A DNA stretch of 64,000 nucleotides from Lepidostoma basale (GCA_022606425.2 JAHDVF020000240.1:3185501-3249500); one strand, 5' to 3'; shown: positions 50,840-59,625, counted from the first letter of the stretch. Numbers and translations are program-made. The notes: generated by a model from the sequence alone, not told the origin.

Positions 50840-51290
50840 TTCCTTAATGGTAAATATCGCTCAATGAAAAAAAAGAACTTGCATTCCAAGAAATATCTTA
50901 AAACTAACAATTCATAATCTCGTTCCAAGATCGCTGAAACGATAAGTTTATGCATTTGACCCATTTGTAAATATTAGAGATAAAATCACTCTATGCACAG
51001 GCATCGCGCTTTATACTCATATTGTTAAGATCTTTCGTCAGACATCTTATGGCTTTATTAAATGCAATGTTGTCCGGAATCCTAATCTTATCACCTGCAT
51101 TCCACGACCAGCGGAAATCTAAATTCCGGCGAAAATAAAATTATACTATGTTAACTTTAGATATGTGCAGCCAACTGCCATAATTGGAGAGTAAAGAGAA
51201 AATGGAATTATCAAAACACAAAAATCAGATTAATTTAATAATCGCTTTCGCTATCTTTTCTATGCATTAATTAATATTTTTGATTTAATT
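50840..51290. other. no gene recognised
   Basis: Mixed composition at 50950-51150; no ORF or relative found. Possibly single-copy. Confidence 0.35.
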
Positions 51291-51294
51291 TTTA

Positions 51295-51621
51295 ATTTTT
51301 TTTAATGTATACAAATACTTGTAGACAAATACTGGATTTTACCCATTGCAGGTAAATAATAATGCAAATAATCATAATGGATGTCGCTAGTGTAGATTGA
51401 CCTAAAAATGTGAAGTTATTAAACATAGTAGCATATACATAAGTTCCAAAAATTTGTCAGACGTGGTGGTCGTAAGAAGGGCAAAATGGGGAATGTTGTT
51501 AACATAAAGTGATCGCTTAACCCAACCAATGACAGGTAGTAAGTCCTGTAAACACCTTGACTACCATATTCTGTTTCCAAAAAAAAATTACATCTTCGTC
51601 TCGATTGAGATACAATTAATC
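51295..51621 (-). mobile_element. M1 element
   Basis: Minus strand opens AATTGTATCTCAATCGAGAC and has GGACTTACTACCTGTCATTG. Beyond the element proper it ends in a flank, GGTAAAATCCAGTATTTGTC, that is shared with the 53.7 kb copy. So the repeated unit is longer than the terminal repeats suggest. Confidence 0.65.
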
Positions 51622-51671
51622 CTGATTATTTTTACGTTGATTATAAAAAAAAACAGAAAATATAACATTAC

Positions 51672-51962
51672 AATATCTATCGAAAAGCCGAAATGTATGA
51701 CCTTTTCTAAAACATCGAAATCATGTTACCTGGCTTTAGAGAATCAACCCTAAGAACAGGTCAGAACCTTAAGGTATCTAGGCATAGACCGGGTTGGAGG
51801 AGCTGATCTGCGGGAAGAAATTCATACAAGCCCAAGTCAACAAGGCAGCTCAAATCTCTGGTAAAATCGTCGATATGGGAGAACAAAGACATGCCCATTA
51901 AGAGTAAGATGAGAATCTAGTAGGTATGCTTAAGACCAATAATGACAATGGCGTTGAAGCAA
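51672..51962 (+). mobile_element. RTE-B LINE fragment
   Basis: KCMTFSKTSKSCYLALENQP then, frameshifted, RYLGIDRVGGADLREEI and KIVDMGEQRHAH-like sequence: the same region as the 14.9 kb copy. Joined to J3 on the right. Confidence 0.65.
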
Positions 51963-52863
51963 GGTCAAAAAACCAGACCCCAAATATGTCAAAGTCAACG
52001 AGGCAGTACTCTTTCCAGAATTTGTAACATTTTTTTTATGAACTGACACGAAATTCAAGACGATAAGATTCAACGTCCGAATTGCTCTTCCTACTGGCAT
52101 CACCAAAGGCAGGTTGGTTCTGCGTGACGGAGCAAAGAACAATTGATGTCAATCAACAAAGAGACCTTTTTGCTCCAGAACATAGGGGTTCTCAATAGAG
52201 CCCCGAATCAGCTTGAAAAAATGCGTTGCCATTAATTCTTCCCTACTCAGTTCGAATAAATTATACCCCAGCATACCCAAGAGAAATGATGTTGAATACA
52301 GCCAAGAATATATACCCTGTACTCTTTCATGTAGAGGGCTTTCAAGAATTTCTTTTGAGCCCTCTCCAACATGAGAGAATACTGAGCCTCACGAGGACTC
52401 CATATCACGGCACATTCTTCGAGTCTGCTTCTGACTAAGGAGTTATATAGAGTTCTTAGGACCAGTGGCGGTACTCCCATAGAAGCCCAGAAGCTCGGCT
52501 TGCGTAAGAAATTTTGAATCAAAACCCCCAAATCTAAGAAATCGTACCCCCGCATAAACCAACAACCCACCTTCCAACAATGTTCCCATCAGACGTAAGA
52601 GGAATAGTCACAAGAGCCGAACCTCTGTAAGCCAGAAGAGGTTTTGATTCAAAATTTCTTACGCAAGCCGGGCTTCTGGGCCACTGCCTAGCATACCAAA
52701 TAGAAATGCCGTTGAATACAGCCAAGAATATATCCTGTACTCTTTCATGTAGAGGGCTCTCATGAATTTCTTTTGAACTGTTTCCAACATGAGAGAATAC
52801 TGAGCCTCATAAAGGGCACCTACCTTGCTTCTGACTAAAGAGTTATATAGAGTTCTTAGGACG
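51963..52863 (-). mobile_element. J3 Jockey-like LINE 3' part with internal duplication
   Basis: The 107-codon minus-strand frame (52247-52570) includes DLGVLIQNFLRKPSFWASMG, LRTLYNSLVRSRLEECAVIW and RAQKKFLKALYMKEY: the post-RT Jockey block. It continues to RTNLPLVMPVGRAIRTLN at about 52090. A segment of about 190 bp (52267-52462) is repeated at 52686-52861. Confidence 0.75.
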
Positions 52864-52864
52864 T

Positions 52865-53300
52865 CGTTGTCGGTCCAACATTGGACTACAAATGGCTGAT
52901 GATGACGTAAAAGACAAAATGCTACGGGAATAAGAATTTACCGTAACTTGAATGTATTATAATTCTGATATTGTTTACTGACGAGAGACTTCCCGTCTCC
53001 GGCTAGAATTCCTAATTAATGGGAGCATTTTCTCGGCGCTCGACACACACAGTGCGGTCTCACATATAAATGAGTTTGAAATTGAAAATTAATCTTGTTC
53101 CGCGAATAATTTTAGTCAAAAGAATGTTTGCCGCGAACGCCGCGGGAGGCGCCAGGGAGGCAGCGCCGCACAGCGGTTCGTTACGGCGATAATACGTATT
53201 TACGGATTAACGAACATTTTAGGATTCATTCAAACTGATATCGCGCATATTTGCATTTGACGTTCTTTCCAAATTTGAAATAAGCAAATAAAAAATGTCT
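52865..53300. other. unassigned, with a GC-rich core
   Basis: 53128-53195 is strongly GC-rich (CGAACGCCGCGGGAGGCGCC, GGCAGCGCCGCACAGCGG), and its surroundings have no repeat relatives. No ORF. It may be single-copy host DNA, for example a conserved non-coding or promoter-proximal block, but nothing shown here proves that. Confidence 0.3.
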
Positions 53301-53302
53301 TC

Positions 53303-53395
53303 TATGTTCGCCATACTTTGTGTTGTAGATATTTTATAATTATCTTTTTTTTTATACGAGTATATACTTTGTATATAACACTAACTTTTTAAATA
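53303..53395. repeat. H4 repeat, solo arm
   Basis: GTTCGCCATACTTTGTGTTG then TAGATATTTTATAATTATC and the ATATACTTTGTATATAACAC segment. No ribozyme part. Confidence 0.55.
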
Positions 53396-53414
53396 AATTA
53401 TTTTTATTTTATAA

Positions 53415-53765
53415 GGATTAATTGTATCTCATTAGAGACGAAGATGTAAATTGTTTTCTGGGAACAGAATGTGGTGGCCCAGGCGCTTACAGGACTTATG
53501 ACCTGTCATTGGTTGTTGCTTTATGTTTAACAACATACCCCATTTCGCATTTTTTCTTATGACCACCACGTCTGACAAATTTTTGGAACTTGCATATATG
53601 GTAGGATTCCACGCCTATCTTTACATATTTAAGTTCACTCTGCACTAGCGTCATCTAGTTCCCAGAAAACAATTTATATCTTCGTCTCTATTGAGATACA
53701 ATTAATGAAGTTAAATTATTGATAATAAGGGTGAAATCCAGTATTTGTCTACAAGAATTTGTATA
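53415..53765 (+). mobile_element. M1 element with both terminal inverted repeats
   Basis: Left TIR 53418-53462 (TTAATTGTATCTCATTAGAG ... GTTTTCTGGG) is matched in inverse at 53661-53705 with very few differences. That gives a 288-bp element with 45-bp TIRs and no ORF. The ends abut TTAA-like sequence, but the palindromic border hides the target duplication. Extends rightward into the flank shared with 51.3 kb. Confidence 0.72.
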
Positions 53766-53774
53766 CATTCAAAA

Positions 53775-53872
53775 TGTTATAATAAACAAATTAACCTGTG
53801 CTCAAAAGATGCCTTAAACATTTTGCTGTTTGTAATGTCTTTTGAGTTAATAAACGGATTTGATTTGATTTC
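53775..53872 (+). mobile_element. J1 Jockey-like LINE 3' tail
   Basis: AAAAGATGCCTTAAACATTT, GTAATGTCTTTTGAGTTAAT, then (TTTGA)n: the J1 terminus in about 95 bp. Confidence 0.68.
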
Positions 53873-53875
53873 AAA

Positions 53876-54072
53876 TAATGAACTGCGACACATTTCTTTC
53901 CTGACATATTTCTATCGCTTCCTCAACATTCATACATGGTGTCATGCACGCACGTCGATTTCTCCAATTCCTCACGGGGCCGATATTTAATATTTGATTT
54001 ATTTGATCATGCCACGTTTTCCTCGGTCTTCCTTTATTTCTAGTTTCATTAACATCGTTAACATATACTTTA
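53876..54072 (-). mobile_element. RTE-A fragment lacking the 3' tail
   Basis: Minus strand covers the VNDVNET, RGRPRKTWHDQI and MTPCMNVEEAIEIC-like end but stops about 40 bp before the usual tail. Confidence 0.65.
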
Positions 54073-54656
54073 AATGTGGCGATGAGGTTCGCAACCCATC
54101 ACACCGCGTCTCCCGCAGGGGTGAAAAGAGAAGGATAGAGTGCAGAATCGGTTAAAATAATGATTAAATGTTATGTATGGTCTGTTCTACTATATGGCAC
54201 AAAAACCTGGACTCTGAAAATGAATGTAATGAACCGGTTGGAAGCGTTAGAGATGTGGATATACTGTAGAATGATCCGTATGCCATGGGCCGATAGGGTC
54301 AGGAATGCAGACGTGCTGCAAAGAGTCAGAGCCGATAGAGAGCTGTTGTCGAGTGTGAAAATTAGAAAGGTATCATATTTGGGTCATGTGCTATGGGGAG
54401 AAAAATACCACCTCCTTCGACTGATATTACTGGGTAAAGTGGAGGGACGTCGGGGAGTTTGTAGAAGTAAACTGGACAGGAATAACAAGAGTTTAGAACC
54501 TGTTCCAAGTGGCGCAGGATAGAGATGCCTTTGCTGCAGAGATTGCCAACGTTGGGGGGACTTGACACGGCACCGAAAGAAGAAGAATCGGTTAAAGTGT
54601 GGCACTCCATTCTTTCTTTCTACCCCTTCGGTAGACGACGTGAAGGTTAGTTAGTT
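54073..54656 (+). mobile_element. C1 retroposon 3' part, split by RTE-D
   Basis: GGCGATGAGGTTCGCAACCC and CACACCGCGTCTCCCGCAGG precede the RTE-D insertion. AGTGTGGCACTCCATTCTTT to GACGACGTGAAGGTTAGTTA follow it. Confidence 0.75.
54157..54583 (+). mobile_element. RTE-D LINE, 427-bp insertion with 13-bp target duplication
   Basis: AGAATCGGTTAAA at 54144-54156 and 54584-54596, inside C1. A 120-codon open frame: MIKCYVWSVLLYGTKTWTLK, RLEALEMWIYCRMIRMPWAD, RVRNADVLQRVRADRELLSS, KIRKVSYLGHVLWGEKYHLL and LILLGKVEGRRG. The last part is shifted (GDLTRHRKKK) with a GAAGAAGAA tail. The best RTE-D copy here. Confidence 0.88.
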
Positions 54657-54659
54657 TGA

Positions 54660-55012
54660 ATAAATAAATTCAAAAAAATTCAAAATTGGAATTTTAGATT
54701 TATAGGTTGCATCTGTATGAATGAACCGGGACACTGTGCGTCAAGGAGACCAAGCTCAGCTAGTTAAATGAAAAATTCCCCGCATTTCTAAGGATGGCTT
54801 ATTAGGGGATATTAAAGGGCTATTAATAAGATTTTATGAAATGTTTTCAATTGCACCCTCCGACGATATTGTACAAGTTGGAAATGAAAAGCTCCGTCGA
54901 AATAGAGTTTCAGAATTATTAAAAGCGAATGTTTGAAAGAATTATTGTCGGCGAACTAGGAATTCGCGTAAGTCTGGAATATTTTACTGTGATTTGATGA
55001 GAAATTCAACAT
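54660..55012. other. unassigned sequence
   Basis: No ORF or repeat recognised; mixed composition. Confidence 0.35.
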
Positions 55013-55024
55013 AAGACATCAATT

Positions 55025-55377
55025 AGTATTAGGGGGAGTAAGGGGGATCCTATTGATTCTTCGAGCGGTGCATGGCCATCACCGTGATGATGGCCATGCT
55101 ACGCTGGAGGATTGATCTGATCCCAAGTACCTATCCACACCTCCTCGACTTTGGTCTCCCCTGGAAACTATGCGAAATGTTAGAGATCGAGTAAATAACC
55201 TCGGTGGATAATATTGATGCATAGGCTAACGTGGAAGGACACCTCGCCAACCCGTCTGGCAAGCGTGGCGTTGTAATGCCAACCACCCCCCGTAAAGACA
55301 TGTCATACATGGAGAAGTACGGGGGAGGCCTATGTCCAGCAGTGGACGACAACGGCTGTTAAAGAAGAAGAAGAAGA
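55025..55377 (+). mobile_element. non-autonomous retroposon with RTE-F-type 3' end and 12-bp target duplication
   Basis: AAGACATCAATT at 55013-55024 and 55378-55389. The final part GAGGCCTATGTCCAGCAGTG then GACGACAACGGCTGTTAAAG and (GAA)n follows the EAYxQQW end of RTE-F. The first 200 bp (GTGCATGGCCATCACCGTGA and GATGATGGCCATGCTACGC) do not read as LINE coding sequence. It is either a SINE-like hitch-hiker or a very divergent RTE tail. Confidence 0.68.
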
Positions 55378-55469
55378 AAGACATCAATTTAAAATTTCGA
55401 ACGCAGAATTTCATAAAATTTCTTTTACTAAACTATTTATTATTACTAGTTGCAAGTTTTATAAGGTAA

Positions 55470-55612
55470 GGCAGATTATTGCATCATAATTAAAATTAAA
55501 AAATGATCCCTCAGATGGTTTGGACACATGGAACAAATGGACGAGAGAAGAATGGTTCAAAAAATGTTGTATACAAGCAGTGTGAGTGGAAAGAGTCAGA
55601 GTAAGGGAGAGA
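55470..55612 (+). mobile_element. RTE-A fragment, first of a duplicated pair
   Basis: ASDCIIIKIKK-SLRWFGHMEQMDERRMVQ region then SSVSGKSQSK. The preceding 85 bp (GCAGAATTTCATAAAATTTC) and this part recur after the SINE at about 55885-56090. Confidence 0.65.
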
Positions 55613-55617
55613 AGAAC

Positions 55618-55872
55618 GACCTTCGTGGCCGAGTGGTAAGAGCTCTGACTTCCATACCGAAGGTCCCTGGTTCGATTCCCGGCGATAGCAGTGTGATTGT
55701 CACACTGTCTTTGGTCAGGTGTAGAATTCACGTGATAATAAAATGGCGATAGATTAGCTACCTATCACATGTCACGAGAATCAATATGATAGCTATACCC
55801 CTTACATCGATTTAGTTCGCGCTGTAATGACGTACAGAGCGATTCAACAGAAAAATAATAATAATTATTATA
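55618..55872 (+). mobile_element. tRNA-derived SINE, nearly full length
   Basis: A box TGGCCGAGTGG at 55626-55636, B box GGTTCGATTCC at 55669-55679. Body GTGTGATTGTCACACTGTCT, ATCACATGTCACGAGAATCA, TTCGCGCTGTAATGACGT and an (AAT)n tail. Best reference copy in the window. Confidence 0.87.
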
Positions 55873-56300
55873 ATACTTAAAATTTTCAAATGCAGAATTT
55901 CATAAAATAAATTTTACTAAACTGTTTATTATTACTAGTTGCAAATAAGGAAGAAATGTTAGGTCAATGATTGCATCATAATTAAAATTAAAAAATGATC
56001 ACTGAGATGGTTTGGACATATAGAACGAATGGACGAGAGAGGAATGGTTAAAATGTTGTATACAATCAGTGTAAGTGGAAAGATAAGTCGTGGAAATCCA
56101 AGGAAAGCATGGCATGACCAAATTAATCAAATAATGAAGGGGCCACATTCGAAGTCGGAAAAATCGACGTACTTGCATGTTACGATGTATAAATGTGGAG
56201 GAATCTAGAGAGGGATGTCAGGGAAGAACGGTGTGGCGGTCCATCTTCTACGCCTCCTACCCCTCCGAGAAACAGCGTGAAGGTTAGTTAGTTAGTTATT
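55873..56300 (+). mobile_element. RTE-A fragment with tail, second of the pair
   Basis: Repeats the flank and the SLRWFGHIERMDERGMVK-like segment, then continues ISRGNPRKAWHDQINQ, RSRKNRRTCMLRCI, VEESREGC and CRSIFYAS to a GTTA tail. It is the 4.3 kb subfamily with frameshifts. Confidence 0.7.
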
Positions 56301-56439
56301 GAATTGCAACCTGTGAAATATTCACGGAAATTAAAGATGTTCTACCCTTTAAACTTGATTCACTGCACAATCGTTATCAGTTATAAGTTTAAATATTTAA
56401 TTCAAACAATTTTTTTTCACACACTCGTTAAGCATTTTA

Positions 56440-56690
56440 TAATTACAAACACCATTATAAACGGTTAAATATGGAACACTTTAATGATATTTAAATGCAT
56501 TTAATTAATTTCAGCTGTTTTGCCAACCAATGTTGGCATCATTAGTTCTTAAAAACAACTGCTTTTTAACATCTGATGGTGTCAACATTGTTTGGCGAAA
56601 CATTCGTAATGACAATTTCACGGTAATTTAATAAATTAAATGTGATATTATAACAGTGATCTAAATTAAAAATGATTAAATGAGGAATAA
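56440..56690. repeat. H1-related repeat with opposed hammerhead-like motifs
   Basis: Minus motif 56511-56548: CUAAUGA, U, GCCAAC/GUUGGC, AAAA, ACAGCUG. Plus motif 56572-56610: CUGAUGG, U, GUCAAC...GUUUGGC, GAAA, ACAUUCGU. Arms AAACGGTTAAAT and AATTTAATAAATT-like. Helix II of the minus copy differs from H1 by a compensated pair (GCCAAC/GUUGGC against GUCAAC/GUUGAC). Confidence 0.5.
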
Positions 56691-56729
56691 AAGTAAGTAA
56701 AAAATAAGTAAAATCTTTTTATACTGTAT

Positions 56730-56860
56730 ATTTAGTTAAAATCCACAAATGTGGATTTTAACTCAATAAATATTTGAAAAAGATTTTTAAATATTTTTTA
56801 TATTTTCATTATTTACAATGAATTTCTACCATGAAATTTCAAATATAACACCAAAATACG
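56730..56860. repeat. H3-related solo arm with perfect palindrome
   Basis: GTTAAAATCCACAAATGTGG then ATTTTAAC forms an uninterrupted 28-bp palindrome. Downstream, TTTTCATTATTTACAATGAA and TTCTACCATGAAATTTC match the outer H3 arm near 45.43 kb and 17.2 kb. Confidence 0.5.
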
Positions 56861-56874
56861 ATCGTGCAACCGTA

Positions 56875-57112
56875 CGAACTTTGTGGCCGAGTGGTAAGTG
56901 CTTTGACTGCCACCTCGAAGGTTCCGGGTTCGATTCCCGGCGATGGCAGTGTGATTGTCACACGGTCTTTGCTCTGGTGCAGAATTCACGTGACAATAAA
57001 ACGGCGATAGATTAGCTTACCTACCACATGTCACGAGAATCAATATGATAGCTGTACGCTTTACATCGATATGGCTCGCGCTGTAAATGATTTAGAGAGC
57101 GATTTAAAAAAA
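56875..57112 (+). mobile_element. tRNA-derived SINE
   Basis: A box TGGCCGAGTGG at 56884-56894, B box GGTTCGATTCC at 56927-56937. The body is as in the 55.6 kb copy, with the 3' end ATTTAGAGAGCGATTTAAAA. Confidence 0.85.
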
Positions 57113-57114
57113 TA

Positions 57115-58030
57115 TAAAATAAGATTATTTTTATTAAATGAGATTTTAGTAGTGTTTTTGATTTTTTGTGCATTTATTTGCGGACGTTGAAATATATGAC
57201 GACAATAGAAACATAAAAAAAAAACATTTTGAAGGGGACATCAGTAATTCAAGGGCTGTTAAATTAAAAATCTGTCTAAAAAATGTGACCGTTTTTTCAA
57301 ACGTTTACCTGCGGATTTTTTTTCGTTCTAAATTTAAACCATCCATTTATAACAGTTCCGCTTTCAGAATCAGAACAGAGGAAAAGTTAAAAAAGAGTCT
57401 ATTTTAAGTCCGCCCTTGTCAAATCAAAGTCAGGAAAACTAGATCATTCTTTTAAGAGAGAAAAAAAAACTCCATCCGTCAGAGAAGTCTGCGGGAATAA
57501 ATATACTAATATTCTCTGCGGTTCTTATCTTATTCCGCAAATCAGGAACGGGTTCGAAATTCTTGCGTGTTCCTTGTGATTAGAGCAATGTATATACATC
57601 TAATGAAATGGGATGGACAGAGTCGAATTGAGAACATTTGAGGGTATTATTTGCAAACCTGGCAAACTCCATCATTAGATGTTTTGAGTAAATCGCAAAA
57701 AACTGATACGCTAATAAAATGCGCTTTTTTACGATATTTATTTATTTCATCTCAACCAGTTAGTATTTTAAAAGTAATCAGCCATGATATAATCAACATT
57801 ATGTTGATAATCAAAGTAAAATAATGAATTTCATTTTTGAGTTTGCCAGCTTTGCAACACAAGTGGAGGTTGCCATGTTTGCAACAAACCCTATATTTTA
57901 ATAGCAAAATTCTTCAGAATGAAGCCGAATTTGAAACTGAAAATCAATAAAAATTGTGTGCAAATGTATTATGAATAAGACCCAATTCATATCTCACTTT
58001 TGATTGCTGGTGGAGTTACCCTCATTTAAA
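57115..58030. other. no gene recognised
   Basis: A 79-codon ORF near 57168 is low-complexity and not convincing. No repeat family identified. Confidence 0.4.
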
Positions 58031-58267
58031 AACATGAAAATATAACTAACGAACTAACTATCATGCCGTCTCCCCGAAGGGGTAGGCCGAAAGAATGAAC
58101 TGCCACACTTTTCTTTCCTGATATATTTCTCACGATTCCTTAACATTCATACATCGTGTCATGCACGCACGTCGATTTCTCTGACTCCGCACGTGGCCGA
58201 CATTTAATATTTGATTTAAAACTGTTAAATTAAATCACTTTGTTTTATGTATCACAATTGTATTTTA

Positions 58268-58322
58268 TTTTGCGCAACAGCTGTTTCGTCAACCTATGTT
58301 GACATCATCAGGTGTTACAATA
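58268..58322 (-). ncRNA. hammerhead ribozyme-like motif, H1, canonical core
   Basis: Minus strand: ACACCUGAUGA (core at plus 58305-58311), U, helix II GUCAAC/GUUGAC with loop AUAG, GAAA, ACAGCUGU, U, GCGC. The cleavage triplet is GUU rather than GUC. Six-pair helix II intact. Confidence 0.58.
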
Positions 58323-58621
58323 ATATATCAAATTTTTATGTTTCATCGTTTTTGACTCTATATTATGTGTAATTGTTCCTTCTAATTACTGTTCTTATTA
58401 TTATTATTATTTTTATTATTATTTTTATTATTATTATATTTTCCACCTTTAATATTTTCTAGTTCAAATAGTAACTAACCGTTCTTTTAATTGAAATATT
58501 TAGGTACCTAACTCAACTCCAGCAAGAACTTCAAAATTATGTTAAAGAATTCAAGTTGACATAGGAACAAATACACATAAAGGTTCGAAAAATGACGAAA
58601 ATTTGAGATTTGATATATTAT

Positions 58622-58675
58622 TGTAATACCTGATGATGTCAACATAGGTTGACGAAACAGCTTTTACGTAAAATT
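58622..58675 (+). ncRNA. hammerhead ribozyme-like motif, H1, helix III damaged
   Basis: CUGAUGA at 58630-58636, U, GUCAAC/GUUGAC, GAAA, then ACAGCUUUUACG. The 3' strand of helix III has G-to-U changes, so cleavage is doubtful although the catalytic core and helix II are perfect. Confidence 0.5.
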
Positions 58676-59029
58676 AAAAACAATTGTGATACATAAAATG
58701 CAAGGTATCATAGTGTTTCGGACAAAACAATTGACTATTTAATATTTGATTGTGCCACGTTTTCCTCGGTCTTTCTCTATTTCAAGTTCCATTTACATCG
58801 TTAACGTATACTTTTTTTTATACGATTTTTCTTCATTCATTCTTTCCATGTGTCCAAGCCATCTTAATGATCTTCGCACCGCATTCACTTTTTATATTTT
58901 GTGGAATAGTGGAAGAAGTAAAAAAAAACATGTATTTTTTCTTTGAAGTAGTATTAAAATTAGTGGGATATTTTTTGACCCACTTTAAAAATTTGATAAA
59001 TTTTAATTAAAACAATTATTATTGAATTT

Positions 59030-59225
59030 GAAATAAACACTTGTTTTTCACCCCTTGAGTATTATATTTTACACGACATGTTTCGGAAGCTACAGATGCT
59101 TCCATCTACAGGTTTAAATATAAACTAAGTTTATATTTAAACCTGTAGATGGAAGCATCTGTAACTTCCGAAACTAGTCGTGTAAAATATAATCCTCAAG
59201 TGGTGAAACCAAGTGTTTTATTTAC
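59030..59225. mobile_element. H6 palindromic repeat with two hammerhead-like motifs
   Basis: Minus motif 59070-59113: CCUGUAGA, U, GGAAGC/GCUUCC, GAAA, ACAUGU, C, GUGU. Plus motif 59141-59183: the same, but AACUUCC and GAAACUAGUC. Arms CTTGAGTATTATATTTTACA and inverse. Central AACCTGTAGATGG...ATTTAAA makes a near-perfect palindrome of about 110 bp. Both cores have A6U. Confidence 0.55.
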
Positions 59226-59310
59226 AATTTAATCATGTCCTACCACAAAGTGAATGCTGAAACAATAAATAACATAACAATTATTATTATAAAGGGTATT
59301 ATCAAATGCA

Positions 59311-59625
59311 TTGAAAAGAATATTAACGAATCAAGGGGCTGCTGATCCGGCTCTGATGCGAAGTGTACGGTTTCACGTGAACAATATCGACTTAGCTTAT
59401 TATTATTTTATAGCGAACATGAAAAATTGGCAAAAGGCACACGAAAGGTTAAAGTTAAAAGGTGTTGTGGAAATATTGTGTAAGTGTAACATTATTCCAG
59501 GAGTAATGGGCGCCATCACACTCCCCGCGGCCGGAATACTTTGGACGCCGCGAGGAAAGAAACTAATAGGGGCATGCCACAATCGAGGGCTGGAGATCAA
59601 AAAGGTGTCAAAAATAAGTAGTTGA
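59311..59625 (+). CDS. unrecognised 104-codon ORF, possible host exon
   Basis: Opens MKRILTNQGAADPALMRSV and includes NMKNWQKAHERLKLKGVVEI, CKCNIIPGVMGAITLPAAG and TPRGKKLIGACHNRGLEIKK. No transposon signature, no repeat relative in the window, and GC content rises through it. I do not recognise a domain. The minus strand is also open over 65 codons, which weakens the coding argument. It could be a host exon, an unknown element, or chance. The ATG is the first in frame, with no support for it as a true start. Confidence 0.25.
   Translation: MKRILTNQGAADPALMRSVRFHVNNIDLAYYYFIANMKNWQKAHERLKLKGVVEILCKCNIIPGVMGAITLPAAGILWTPRGKKLIGACHNRGLEIKKVSKISS

Larger units (their letters stand above)
58217..58736. 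mobile_element. H1 element, 520 bp, with 15-bp target duplication
   Basis: ATTTAATATTTGATT at 58202-58216 and 58737-58751, both in the interrupted RTE-A. The left arm carries a minus-strand ribozyme and the right arm a plus-strand one. The interior has a TTATTATT tract, TTTTCCACCTTTAATATTTT, GTACCTAACTCAACTCCAGC and ATAGGAACAAATACACATAA. No ORF. Arm asymmetry (the left lacks the TTTTGGCC end) suggests 5' truncation. Behaves like a non-autonomous Penelope-type retroelement. Confidence 0.78.
58034..58905 (-). mobile_element. RTE-A LINE fragment, split by an H1 element
   Basis: The tail side (58034-58216) covers the coding end to the LNVGHV block. After H1, TTGTGCCACGTTTTCCTCGG continues the same gene back to KYKK/MRCEDH-like sequence at 58890. 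Confidence 0.8.

Noticed and set aside
57168..57407. 79-codon ORF rich in K, N and F
   Set aside because: Composition reflects AT-rich DNA; no recognised domain or conserved neighbour.
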